Source: Streptomyces endocoffeicus (GTDB lineage Bacteria > Actinomycetota > Actinomycetes > Streptomycetales > Streptomycetaceae). From it: DNA of 64,000 nt. The stretch covers positions 124,001 to 188,000 of the forward strand of contig NZ_JAERRG010000005.1 of assembly GCF_016741935.1 (NCBI RefSeq). The letters run 5' to 3'. Positions 34,512-41,928 of this stretch are shown here, piece after piece. Positions within the stretch are counted from its first letter, which is position 1. Every line of letters starts with the position of its first letter. The notes under the pieces are model-generated. The model saw only the letters and a list, made by a program, of their open reading frames with translations, was not told where the DNA came from and searched no databases. The translations under genes were made by a program, and so were the position numbers.

Positions 34512-35534
34512 ATGCTGATCGCTCAGCGTCCCTCGTTGACCGAAGAGGTCGTCGACGAATTCCGCTCCCGGTTCGTGATCGAGCCGCTGGAGCCGGGCTT
34601 CGGCTACACCCTCGGAAACTCCCTGCGTCGTACGCTCCTCTCCTCGATCCCCGGTGCGGCGGTCACGTCCATCCGGATCGACGGGGTCCTGCACGAGTTC
34701 ACCACCGTGCCGGGCGTCAAGGAGGACGTCACCGACCTGATCCTCAACATCAAGCAGCTGGTCGTCTCCTCGGAGCACGACGAGCCGGTCGTGATGTACC
34801 TGCGCAAGCAGGGCCCGGGTCTGGTCACCGCCGCCGACATCGCGCCGCCGGCCGGTGTCGAGGTGCACAACCCCGACCTGGTCCTGGCCACGCTGAACGG
34901 CAAGGGCAAGCTGGAGATGGAGCTGACCGTCGAGCGCGGTCGCGGCTATGTCTCCGCCGTGCAGAACAAGCAGGTCGGCCAGGAGATCGGCCGGATCCCG
35001 GTCGACTCGATCTACTCGCCGGTGCTCAAGGTCACGTACAAGGTCGAGGCGACCCGTGTCGAGCAGCGCACCGACTTCGACAAGCTGATCGTCGACGTCG
35101 AGACCAAGCAGGCCATGCGGCCGCGTGACGCCATGGCGTCGGCCGGTAAGACCCTGGTCGAGCTGTTCGGCCTGGCCCGCGAGCTGAACGTGGACGCCGA
35201 GGGCATCGACATGGGCCCGTCCCCGACGGACGCCGCCCTGGCCGCCGATCTGGCGCTGCCGATCGAGGAGCTCGAGCTCACCGTTCGTTCGTACAACTGC
35301 CTCAAGCGCGAGGGTATCCACTCCGTGGGTGAGCTCGTGGCGCGGTCCGAGGCGGACCTGCTCGACATCCGGAACTTCGGCGCCAAGTCGATCGACGAGG
35401 TCAAGGCGAAGCTGGCCGGTATGGGCCTCGCGCTCAAGGACAGCCCGCCCGGATTCGACCCGACCGCCGCGGCGGACGCCTTCGGCGCCGACGACGACGC
35501 GGACGCGGGTTTCGTGGAGACCGAGCAGTACTAG
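34512..35534 (+). CDS. rpoA: RNA polymerase alpha subunit
   Basis: 340 residues from ATG 34512, eight bases after GGAGG. The ATG at 34506 is too close to that site. The assembly domain (residues 1-230: FGYTLGNSLRRTLLSSIPGA) is joined by a linker to the C-terminal domain (VRSYNCLKREGIHSVGELVA, then RNFGAKSIDEVK), which binds UP-element DNA and activators. An acidic tail ends the protein. Confidence 0.99.
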   Translation: MLIAQRPSLTEEVVDEFRSRFVIEPLEPGFGYTLGNSLRRTLLSSIPGAAVTSIRIDGVLHEFTTVPGVKEDVTDLILNIKQLVVSSEHDEPVVMYLRKQGPGLVTAADIAPPAGVEVHNPDLVLATLNGKGKLEMELTVERGRGYVSAVQNKQVGQEIGRIPVDSIYSPVLKVTYKVEATRVEQRTDFDKLIVDVETKQAMRPRDAMASAGKTLVELFGLARELNVDAEGIDMGPSPTDAALAADLALPIEELELTVRSYNCLKREGIHSVGELVARSEADLLDIRNFGAKSIDEVKAKLAGMGLALKDSPPGFDPTAAADAFGADDDADAGFVETEQY

Positions 35535-35555
35535 AACCTGCTGGTCCGCTGTGGC

Positions 35556-35590
35556 TGAGGGCTTGTCCTCAATCGCCGGACGGGCTGGAT
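35556..35590. repeat. Likely dispersed streptomycete intergenic repeat
   Basis: TGAGG...CCTCA forms a small hairpin (35556-35571), followed by CAATCGCCGGACGGGCTGGA. From memory this string recurs in intergenic regions of Streptomyces genomes. Only one copy is in this window, so dispersal is not shown here. Confidence 0.45.
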
Positions 35591-35646
35591 TTTGTCCACT
35601 GACACCGGTACCTCATACGGCCGGTGCAGACATCTAGGAGATACAC

Positions 35647-36168
35647 ATGCCGAAGCCCACCAAGGGCGCCCGTCTGGGCGGCAGCGCTGCGCACGAGCGG
35701 CTCCTGCTGGCGAACCTCGCCACCGCGCTGTTCGAGCACGGCCGGATCACCACCACCGAGGCGAAGGCCCGCCGCCTGCGCCCGGTCGCGGAGAAGCTGG
35801 TCACCAAGGCGAAGAAGGGCGACCTTCACAACCGCCGTCTGGTGCTCCAGACCATCCGCGACAAGAGCGTCGTGCACACCCTCTTCACCGAGATCGGGCC
35901 GCGCTACGAGAACCGGCCGGGTGGCTACACCCGCATCACCAAGATCGGTAACCGTCGTGGCGACAACGCCCCGATGGCGGTCATCGAGCTGGTCGAGGCG
36001 CTGACCGTGCAGCAGGAGGCCGTGGGCGAGGCCGAGGCCGCCACCAAGCGCACCGCCAAGGACGCTGCCGGTGACCAGGCCGTCGCGGACCTCAAGAAGG
36101 AGACCCCGGCCGCCGAGGCCGCCGAGGCTCCGGCCGAGGCCGAGGCCGAGGAGTCGAAGGACGCCTGA
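35647..36168 (+). CDS. rplQ: 50S ribosomal protein L17
   Basis: 173 residues. The conserved core is residues 1-120 (MPKPTKGARLGGSAAHERLL). The remaining 50 are an Ala/Glu-rich extension common in actinobacteria. The start follows AGGAG. It ends the ribosomal cluster. Confidence 0.98.
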   Translation: MPKPTKGARLGGSAAHERLLLANLATALFEHGRITTTEAKARRLRPVAEKLVTKAKKGDLHNRRLVLQTIRDKSVVHTLFTEIGPRYENRPGGYTRITKIGNRRGDNAPMAVIELVEALTVQQEAVGEAEAATKRTAKDAAGDQAVADLKKETPAAEAAEAPAEAEAEESKDA

Positions 36169-36195
36169 GGCGTTCCGACGGCTTTCGTCGTACGG

Positions 36196-36230
36196 ACGGG
36201 CCCGCCCCCAGATTCTGGGAGCGGGCCCGT
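36196..36230 (+). terminator. Terminator after rplQ
   Basis: Perfect arms ACGGGCCCGC (36196-36205) and GCGGGCCCGT (36221-36230), with an inner CCCAG/CTGGG stem. It lies only 24 bases before the truA start, so truA must be reached by read-through or from a start inside this gap. Confidence 0.75.
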
Positions 36231-36253
36231 TCCGCATGGAGAGGAACGGTTGG

Positions 36254-37120
36254 GTGAGTGACGAAGCGGCGCCCGGTTTCGTACGGGTCCGGCTGGATCT
36301 CGCATACGACGGCAAGGACTTCTCGGGCTGGGCCAAGCAGCGCGAGCGGCGCACCGTACAGGGCGAGCTGGAGAGCGCGCTGCGGACGGTGACGCGCTCC
36401 GCGGAGACCTTCGAGCTGACCGTCGCGGGCCGCACCGACGCGGGGGTCCACGCCCGCGGCCAGGTGGCGCACGTGGATCTGCCCGAGGCGCTGTGGGCCG
36501 AGCACCGGGACAGGCTGCCGCGGCGGCTGGCCGGACGGCTGCCCCATGACGTACGGGTCTGGAAGGTCGCCGAGGCCCCGTCCGGGTTCAACGCCCGCTT
36601 CTCCGCGATCTGGCGGCGCTACGCCTACCGGGTCACCGACCACCCCGGCGGGGTCGACCCGCTGCTGCGCGGCCATGTGCTGTGGCACGACTGGCCGCTG
36701 GACGTGGACGCCATGAACGCGGCCTCCGAACGGCTCCTGGGCGAGCACGACTTCGCCGCGTACTGCAAGAAGCGCGACGGCGCCACCACCATCCGCACCC
36801 TCCAGCGGCTGGACTGGCTGCGCGGGGCGGATGGCGTGATCACGGCCACGGTGCGGGCGGACGCCTTCTGCCACAACATGGTGCGCTCGCTGGTGGGCGC
36901 GCTGCTCTTCGTCGGCGACGGCCACCGTCCCCCGGACTGGCCCGCCAAGGTGCTCTCCGCGGGGCTGCGCGACTCCGCCGTCCATGTCGTACGCCCCCAT
37001 GGGCTGACCCTGGAAGAGGTCGGCTACCCGGCCGACGGCCAACTCGCGGCCCGTAACCGCGAGTCCCGCAACAAGCGCTCCCTGCCAGGCGCGACGGCGA
37101 TCGGTTCCGGCTGCTGCTGA
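36254..37120 (+). CDS. truA: tRNA pseudouridine synthase A (positions 38-40)
   Basis: 288 residues from GTG 36254, nine bases after GGAGAGG. An ATG at 36236 would add six residues but has no ribosome site. The catalytic Asp is in AGRTDAGVHARGQVAH. Other TruA signatures are LDLAYDGKDFSGWAKQ and FCHNMVRSLVGALLFVG. Location next to rplQ is the usual one. Confidence 0.97.
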   Translation: MSDEAAPGFVRVRLDLAYDGKDFSGWAKQRERRTVQGELESALRTVTRSAETFELTVAGRTDAGVHARGQVAHVDLPEALWAEHRDRLPRRLAGRLPHDVRVWKVAEAPSGFNARFSAIWRRYAYRVTDHPGGVDPLLRGHVLWHDWPLDVDAMNAASERLLGEHDFAAYCKKRDGATTIRTLQRLDWLRGADGVITATVRADAFCHNMVRSLVGALLFVGDGHRPPDWPAKVLSAGLRDSAVHVVRPHGLTLEEVGYPADGQLAARNRESRNKRSLPGATAIGSGCC

Positions 37121-37170
37121 CGCGTGGGTGGGTGTGGGCGGGCGATCACGGGGTACTCGCCACGCGCATC

Positions 37171-37202
37171 GTGTGCGAACGGCGGCGTGTGCGAACGGCG
37201 GG
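37171..37202. repeat. Tandem 16-bp direct repeat upstream of the stressosome genes
   Basis: GTGTGCGAACGGCG occurs at 37171-37184 and 37187-37200, a period of 16 bases. It lies about 115-145 bases before the first rsb-type gene and could be a regulator site. Confidence 0.45.
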
Positions 37203-37244
37203 GCGAGAACAGGTCACGGCGGGGCGGCGATCGGCATGATGCGG

Positions 37245-37274
37245 CTTCCGGGGCCCCCGGAAGATCGATAAAAT
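37245..37274 (+). promoter_or_regulatory. Candidate promoter with overlapping palindrome, upstream of rsbR-like gene
   Basis: TTCCGG (37246-37251), spacer 17, TAAAAT (37269-37274). A perfect palindrome with 9-base arms (37245-37253 and 37255-37263) overlaps the -35 and spacer. That is where a repressor would act, though it could also be the truA terminator. Confidence 0.4.
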
Positions 37275-37314
37275 TTGCCAACCGACAACGGTCGCCGACC
37301 GCGAAGGGAACCGC

Positions 37315-38193
37315 GTGAGTACCAGCGAGGCCGCTGTACGAGAGCGTCTGACCAGGGCGCTCCAGGAACGCGGCGAGGAGATCGCCGATCGCTGGGTCGA
37401 GCTGCAGATGGAGCAGGCCCTGCTCGACACCGACATCGGGGAGGCCGAACTCCGCGAGGAGGCCGACGCCTTGATCGAGGCGCTGGTCCCGGGGCTGCAG
37501 ACCGGAGCGCCGATGGACCGCGTGGTGACCTCCAGCCCGGGGCTGCACGAGGCCGTGGTCGGTCTTTCGCTGCGCCGGGCGCGGGCCGGGGCCACCCCGA
37601 CGGCGACCTCGCTCGCGGTGCTGGCCCTCAAGGAGGCGCTGCTGAAGGCGGTGCAGCGGGACACCCGGGACGCCGAGGAGCTCTTCGCCTCGGCCGTCTT
37701 CATGAACCGGCTGCTCGATGTGGCCGGGGCGCTGTCCTTCGAGACGTATGTGGAGGGCCGGGAGGAGATCATCCGCCGGCAGAGCCAGCAGCTGATGGAG
37801 CAGTCGACGCCGGTGGTGCGGCTGTGGCGGCAGGTGCTGGCCGTGCCGCTGATCGGCACGCTGGACACCGCCCGGACCCAGGTGGTGATGGAGAATCTGC
37901 TCCAGGCCATCCAGGACCATGAGGCGCTGGTCGCGATCATCGACATCACGGGTGTGCCGACGGTGGACACCGCCGTCGCCCAGCATCTGATGCAGACCGT
38001 GAACGCGGTGCGGCTGATGGGCGCGGACTGTGTGATCAGCGGGGTGCGCCCCTCGATCGCCCAGACCATCGCCCAGCTCGGCATCGATCTGTCCACCATC
38101 CTCACGCGGGCGACGCTGGCCGACGCGCTGGCCGCCGCGATCAAGCTGATCGACGGGCCCGGTCCCGACGGCGATGAAGGAGACGGTCGGTGA
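37315..38193 (+). CDS. RsbR-type stressosome protein (N-terminal sensor plus STAS domain)
   Basis: 292 residues from GTG 37315. Residues about 8-155 match the globin-like RsbRD N-terminal domain (ERLTRALQERGEEIADRWVE). Residues about 165-285 are a STAS domain with DITGVPTVDTAVAQHLMQ, where the Thr equivalent to RsbR phosphosites lies, and GVRPSIAQTI. In Bacillus, RsbR and RsbS form the stressosome shell that holds the kinase RsbT. It is the first gene of a five-gene chain, and its end overlaps the next gene by four bases. Confidence 0.88.
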   Translation: MSTSEAAVRERLTRALQERGEEIADRWVELQMEQALLDTDIGEAELREEADALIEALVPGLQTGAPMDRVVTSSPGLHEAVVGLSLRRARAGATPTATSLAVLALKEALLKAVQRDTRDAEELFASAVFMNRLLDVAGALSFETYVEGREEIIRRQSQQLMEQSTPVVRLWRQVLAVPLIGTLDTARTQVVMENLLQAIQDHEALVAIIDITGVPTVDTAVAQHLMQTVNAVRLMGADCVISGVRPSIAQTIAQLGIDLSTILTRATLADALAAAIKLIDGPGPDGDEGDGR

Positions 38194-38600
38194 CCGGCCA
38201 TCGCCAGCCCGGCGTTCCGATTCTGCGACTGGGAGACGTCCTGGTCACCGGCCTGCTCAATGAACTCGACGACCGGGCCGCCATCGCCTTCACCGAGGAG
38301 CTGACCGAGCGGATCTCGGCCGAGGGCGCCCGTGGGGTGCTCATCGACATCTCCCGGCTGGAGGTCATCGACTCCTTCGTGGCCCGGACGCTGATGGAGC
38401 TGACCACGGTGGCCCGGCTGCTGGGGGCGCGGGTGATCGTGGCCGGGATGCGACCGCCGGTGGCGATCACCCTGGTGGAGCTCGGGATCGAGCTCGTCGG
38501 CGTGGAGACCGCACTCAATCCGGAGCAGGGCTTGGCCGCGCTGGGGTGGCGCCAGGCCCCACTGCCCCTGGAAGGGGCCCGACGTGGCACTGCCCGGTGA
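38190..38600 (+). CDS. RsbS-type STAS antagonist
   Basis: 136 residues from GTG 38190 (GTGA overlap). It is a single STAS domain with LIDISRLEVIDSFVARTLME, whose Ser is in the RsbS phosphorylation position. Expected to be the stressosome scaffold protein that binds RsbT until phosphorylated. It overlaps the next gene by 17 bases. Confidence 0.88.
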   Translation: MTGHRQPGVPILRLGDVLVTGLLNELDDRAAIAFTEELTERISAEGARGVLIDISRLEVIDSFVARTLMELTTVARLLGARVIVAGMRPPVAITLVELGIELVGVETALNPEQGLAALGWRQAPLPLEGARRGTAR

Positions 38601-39063
38601 ATTCACCCTCGCCTCCCGCGGTCCCAAGCGGCCCTCACGGACGGATGGCCGGCGCCCGCCCGCGCCGGCCACGTACCCGGTGCGCACGGAGGAGGACCTG
38701 CTGACGGTCCGCCATGCCGTGCGCGCGGCCACCGTCGAGGTGGGCTTCGGCCTGGTGGACCAGACCCGCGTGGTCACGGCCGCCAGCGAACTCGCCCGTA
38801 ACGCCTTTGTCCACGGCGGCGGCGGCACGGTGACCCTGGAGTACCCGCGCGACCCCCGCGGACGCCGAGGGCTGCGGCTGGTCGTCAAGGACGAGGGGCC
38901 GGGCATCGCCGACCTCGACGCGGCGCTCACCGACGGCTTCACCACCGGCTCGGGCCTGGGTCACGGGCTGGGCGGCGCCCGGCGGCTGATGGACGAGTTC
39001 TCGGTGCGCACCGGCCCGGGTGAGGGCACGGTGGTGGTCGCCACCCGCTGGACGGTCCGGTGA
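38584..39063 (+). CDS. RsbT-type switch kinase (HATPase)
   Basis: 159 residues from GTG 38584; the first 35 or so are an unconserved extension. GHKL ATPase boxes are complete: N box ASELARNAFVHGG, G1 box DEGPGIADLD, G2 box GSGLGHGLGGARRL. In the known system RsbT phosphorylates RsbR and RsbS, then leaves to activate the phosphatase RsbU. Overlaps both neighbours. Confidence 0.88.
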   Translation: MALPGEFTLASRGPKRPSRTDGRRPPAPATYPVRTEEDLLTVRHAVRAATVEVGFGLVDQTRVVTAASELARNAFVHGGGGTVTLEYPRDPRGRRGLRLVVKDEGPGIADLDAALTDGFTTGSGLGHGLGGARRLMDEFSVRTGPGEGTVVVATRWTVR

Positions 39064-40079
39064 CCCATACGTTCACGGCGCCCACCGTCCAGGTGCGCGT
39101 CGACCATCACAGCGCCGTGCACCTGGCCGCCGAGGCGGCGCGTGCGGTGGCCCGGGAGTGCGAGCTGCCGGGGGCGCTGCCCGACCAGGCGGCCGTGATC
39201 GCCTCGGAGCTGGCGACCAACCTGGACAAGCACGCCAGCGACGGCACCCTCTACGTCCAGCCGCTGCCGCTGGGCCACGGGGTGGAGATCCTCGCCGCCG
39301 ACCGCGGCCCCGGGATGCACGACCCCGAGCGTTGCCTGACGGACGGCTACACCACTTCCGGAACCCTGGGGGTCGGGCTCGGCGCCGTCAAACGGATGGC
39401 GACCCACTTCCAGATGCGCAGCGCCGACGGCACCCACGCGGGCACCTGGGCCTGCGCCCGGCTCACCGCGCCGGGCGAGCAGCGGCCGGAGTGGCAGGGG
39501 GTGGGGGCGGTCTGTCTGCCCGCCGAGGGGGAGGAGGACTGCGGCGACGCCTGCGCGGTCGTCGACACGGACTCCGCCCGCACCGCGGTCGTCCTGGACG
39601 GTCTGGGCCACGGTCAGCCCGCCGCCGAGGCGGCCCAGGCGGCGCTGCGGACCTTCCACGCCGACCCCGACCGGCCGCTGCCCGAGGTGCTCAACCGGAT
39701 GAACCGGGCCCTGCGGCACACCCGGGGGACCGCCGTGGGCGTATTGCGGCTGCACGCCGAGCACGCCGACTACTGCGGTGTCGGCAACATCCGCGCCCTC
39801 GCCCTGACCCACGACAGGGTTCGGCACCGGCTGACCGGGCAGCCCGGTATCGTCGGCTGGGGGATGCCCACCCCCCGCGTCCACGACTTCCCGTTGCCCC
39901 AGGGCGGTACGGCGGTGCTGCACAGCGACGGTATCGACGCCCGCTGGTCGCTCGACCCGCCCCCGTCCGTGCTCCGCCTCCCGCCGCCCCTGCTGTCCGC
40001 CGCACTCGCCCATGGCCATCGCCGCGTCCGCGACGACGCCACGGTGCTCGCGGCCAGGTCCCCCTTAAGGCTTCCATGA
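39060..40079 (+). CDS. HATPase-PP2C fusion (RsbT-like plus RsbX-like)
   Basis: 339 residues from GTG 39060 (GTGA overlap). Residues 1-135 are an RsbT-like ATPase with intact boxes (ASELATNLDKH; ADRGPGMHDPE; GTLGVGLGAVKRM). Residues about 145-335 are a short SpoIIE/RsbX-type phosphatase (VVLDGLGHGQPAAEAA; HSDGIDARW; RDDATVLAAR). RsbX resets the stressosome by dephosphorylating RsbR and RsbS. Fusion of kinase-like and phosphatase domains implies a built-in reset. ATGA overlap with the next gene. Confidence 0.85.
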   Translation: MTHTFTAPTVQVRVDHHSAVHLAAEAARAVARECELPGALPDQAAVIASELATNLDKHASDGTLYVQPLPLGHGVEILAADRGPGMHDPERCLTDGYTTSGTLGVGLGAVKRMATHFQMRSADGTHAGTWACARLTAPGEQRPEWQGVGAVCLPAEGEEDCGDACAVVDTDSARTAVVLDGLGHGQPAAEAAQAALRTFHADPDRPLPEVLNRMNRALRHTRGTAVGVLRLHAEHADYCGVGNIRALALTHDRVRHRLTGQPGIVGWGMPTPRVHDFPLPQGGTAVLHSDGIDARWSLDPPPSVLRLPPPLLSAALAHGHRRVRDDATVLAARSPLRLP

Positions 40080-41308
40080 CGACGAGGAACCTCCGCTGCG
40101 CCACGACGGCGGGGCTCAGCCGGGCCGTTCGGGCGCTGGCCCGGGAGCACGCCCTGGACCCCGCGGTCCGGGCGCGCCTTGTGCTGTCCGCCGCCGAGGC
40201 CGCCGGGGCGGCGCTGCGCGCCGGGCGGGAGACGGGCCTCGCGTGGGCGTACGACCCGGCCGAGGGACTGCTCACGGTGGCGCTGCGGACCCCGGGCGAT
40301 ACGGGTCCGGGGGCGGCGGGCGATACGGGTCCGGTGGTGGCGGATCTCCCGATGGCCCCCGACGAGGTGACCGAGGGCGAGGTGGTCTGGCGCCTCCCGG
40401 CGTCACCCCCATCCGGCACCGCGGACGAGGCGTCCGACGAGAACGCCCTCGCCGCGGAGGAGCTGCGCGCGGTCGTGGCCGCCACCGACGCGCTCACCTC
40501 CGAGCACCGCCGTCTCAAGGACGAACTCGCGGAGACCAACAGCGGGGTGCTCGCGCTCTACGTCCAGCTCGACGAGCGGGACAAGCAGTTGCGCACCGCG
40601 CACGGCCAGACCCTGCGGGAGCTGGAGGACGCGCTGCGCCCGGCGCCCATCAAGGCCGACGGTCTGGAACTCGCCGTGCACTACGAACCGGCCGGCACCG
40701 ACGCGCCGACCGGCGGGGATCTGTACGACTGGTTCGTGCTGCCCGACGGCACCGTCCACATCACCATCGTGGACGCCCTGGGCCATGGGGTGACCAGTAC
40801 GCGCAGCGCGCTCAACGTCACCCACGCGGTGCGCACCCTGGCCCTGGAGGGCCATCGGCTCGAGTCGATCGTGGGCCGTACCGACGAGATCCTGCGCCCC
40901 TTCGACCGGTCCGTGATGGCCACCGTGCAGCTCGCCCGGATCGATCCGGCCACCGGTGAGCTGTGGCTGGCCAATGGGAGCCATCCGCCCGCGCTGCTGC
41001 TGCGCCGCGACGGGACGGCCCGGTATCTGGAGGCCCGGGGGCGCGGGATCGGCTTTCCGCTGCCCGGCAGCGAGACCCCGCTGACCGAGCGGCTGGCCCC
41101 CGGGGACCTTCTCCTGCTCTACACCGACGGTCTCACCGAGAGCCGCCGGGACCCGATCGAGGGCGAGAAGCGCCTGATCGAGGCCGCGCACAAGCATCTG
41201 CAGAGCCCGACGGAGGAGGTCCCCGGCGCCATCGCGGAGGATATGCACACGGTGATCCTGCATCCGGATGACACCCTCGCGCTGGCGGTGCGGCTCACCG
41301 GTCAGTGA
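40076..41308 (+). CDS. RsbU-like PP2C phosphatase with degenerate HATPase-like N-terminus
   Basis: 410 residues from ATG 40076. Residues 1-110 resemble the start of a GHKL ATPase, but the N-box Asn is replaced (SAAEAAGAALRAG), so it probably cannot bind ATP. Residues about 130-190 are a coiled coil (TSEHRRLKDELAETNSGVLA). Residues about 195-408 are a SpoIIE-type phosphatase with metal-binding Asp residues in GGDLYDWFVLPDG, VDALGHGVTST, YTDGLTESRRD and DDTLALAV. In this scheme it would dephosphorylate a distant anti-sigma antagonist; no sigma factor gene is nearby. Confidence 0.85.
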   Translation: MTTRNLRCATTAGLSRAVRALAREHALDPAVRARLVLSAAEAAGAALRAGRETGLAWAYDPAEGLLTVALRTPGDTGPGAAGDTGPVVADLPMAPDEVTEGEVVWRLPASPPSGTADEASDENALAAEELRAVVAATDALTSEHRRLKDELAETNSGVLALYVQLDERDKQLRTAHGQTLRELEDALRPAPIKADGLELAVHYEPAGTDAPTGGDLYDWFVLPDGTVHITIVDALGHGVTSTRSALNVTHAVRTLALEGHRLESIVGRTDEILRPFDRSVMATVQLARIDPATGELWLANGSHPPALLLRRDGTARYLEARGRGIGFPLPGSETPLTERLAPGDLLLLYTDGLTESRRDPIEGEKRLIEAAHKHLQSPTEEVPGAIAEDMHTVILHPDDTLALAVRLTGQ

Positions 41309-41829
41309 TCGGCGGCCGGGCCGAGGCGCTGCCGCGGGACACGGCCCCGCCGGAGGTCCCGCTGACGGGGGACCGGGGGCGGGAGCGGGCGCTCGTCGTG
41401 CGGCTGGGCACGGACCAGCTGCTCGAACAGGGGACGCGCCGCGACCAGCGCTTCCCGCATCCGCTCGGTGGCCGTCTCGCCCTCGTGCGTCCGCGCCGCC
41501 ATGGCGTGCAGCCGGCGGTAGCCGTCGATCTCCCCGGGGTGGCGGACGGACAGCGCGTCCATCCGCTTCTCCTCGGACTCGGCCGGATAGCCGCGGTCCA
41601 CGGCCAAGGCGCCCAGCAGCCGGTCGGCTTCGCGCAGGGCCCATCCGGGGGAGTCCACGAACCGCTCCTGAAGGCCCGCCCACCGCGCCGCGTACTGCTC
41701 CCTCGCTTCCGAGGGCAGGCTTCGGACCGGCAGTTCGCCCTTGCGGCCCTGCCGCACCGAGGGGGCGATCACAAGGCCGGCCATGGCGGCCAGTGCCACC
41801 AGCAGGATGATGAGCGTGACTGTTGACAT
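41302..41829 (-). CDS. Small membrane-anchored protein of unknown function
   Basis: 175 residues. Residues 4-25 form one N-terminal membrane segment (VTLIILLVALAAMAGLVIAP), followed by a helical soluble region (AREQYAARWAGLQERFVDSP, then EIDGYRRLHAMAARTHEGET). The C-terminal 30 residues are Pro/Arg-rich. It overlaps the end of the RsbU-like gene by 7 bases on the opposite strand. The family is not recognised by name. Confidence 0.75.
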   Translation of the reverse strand: MSTVTLIILLVALAAMAGLVIAPSVRQGRKGELPVRSLPSEAREQYAARWAGLQERFVDSPGWALREADRLLGALAVDRGYPAESEEKRMDALSVRHPGEIDGYRRLHAMAARTHEGETATERMREALVAARPLFEQLVRAQPHDERPLPPPVPRQRDLRRGRVPRQRLGPAADH

Positions 41830-41870
41830 CGTCGTGCCTTCCGCAGAGATTTTCCTCGCTCGAGGCTGGT

Positions 41871-41892
41871 ATCACCGAGTGTTACCGGTGAT
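41871..41892 (-). terminator. Short hairpin downstream of the GT4 gene
   Basis: ATCACCG (41871-41877) pairs with CGGTGAT (41886-41892). It lies between the glycosyltransferase stop and the small membrane-protein start on the same strand. Confidence 0.4.
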
Positions 41893-41928
41893 CTCGGCGG
41901 CAAACACGGCACCTTTGGGCCGAGTCCC

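Noticed and set aside
37149..37154. GGGTAC as a SigB-type -10 for the stressosome genes
   Set aside because: It is about 160 bases from the gene and the matching -35 is poor.
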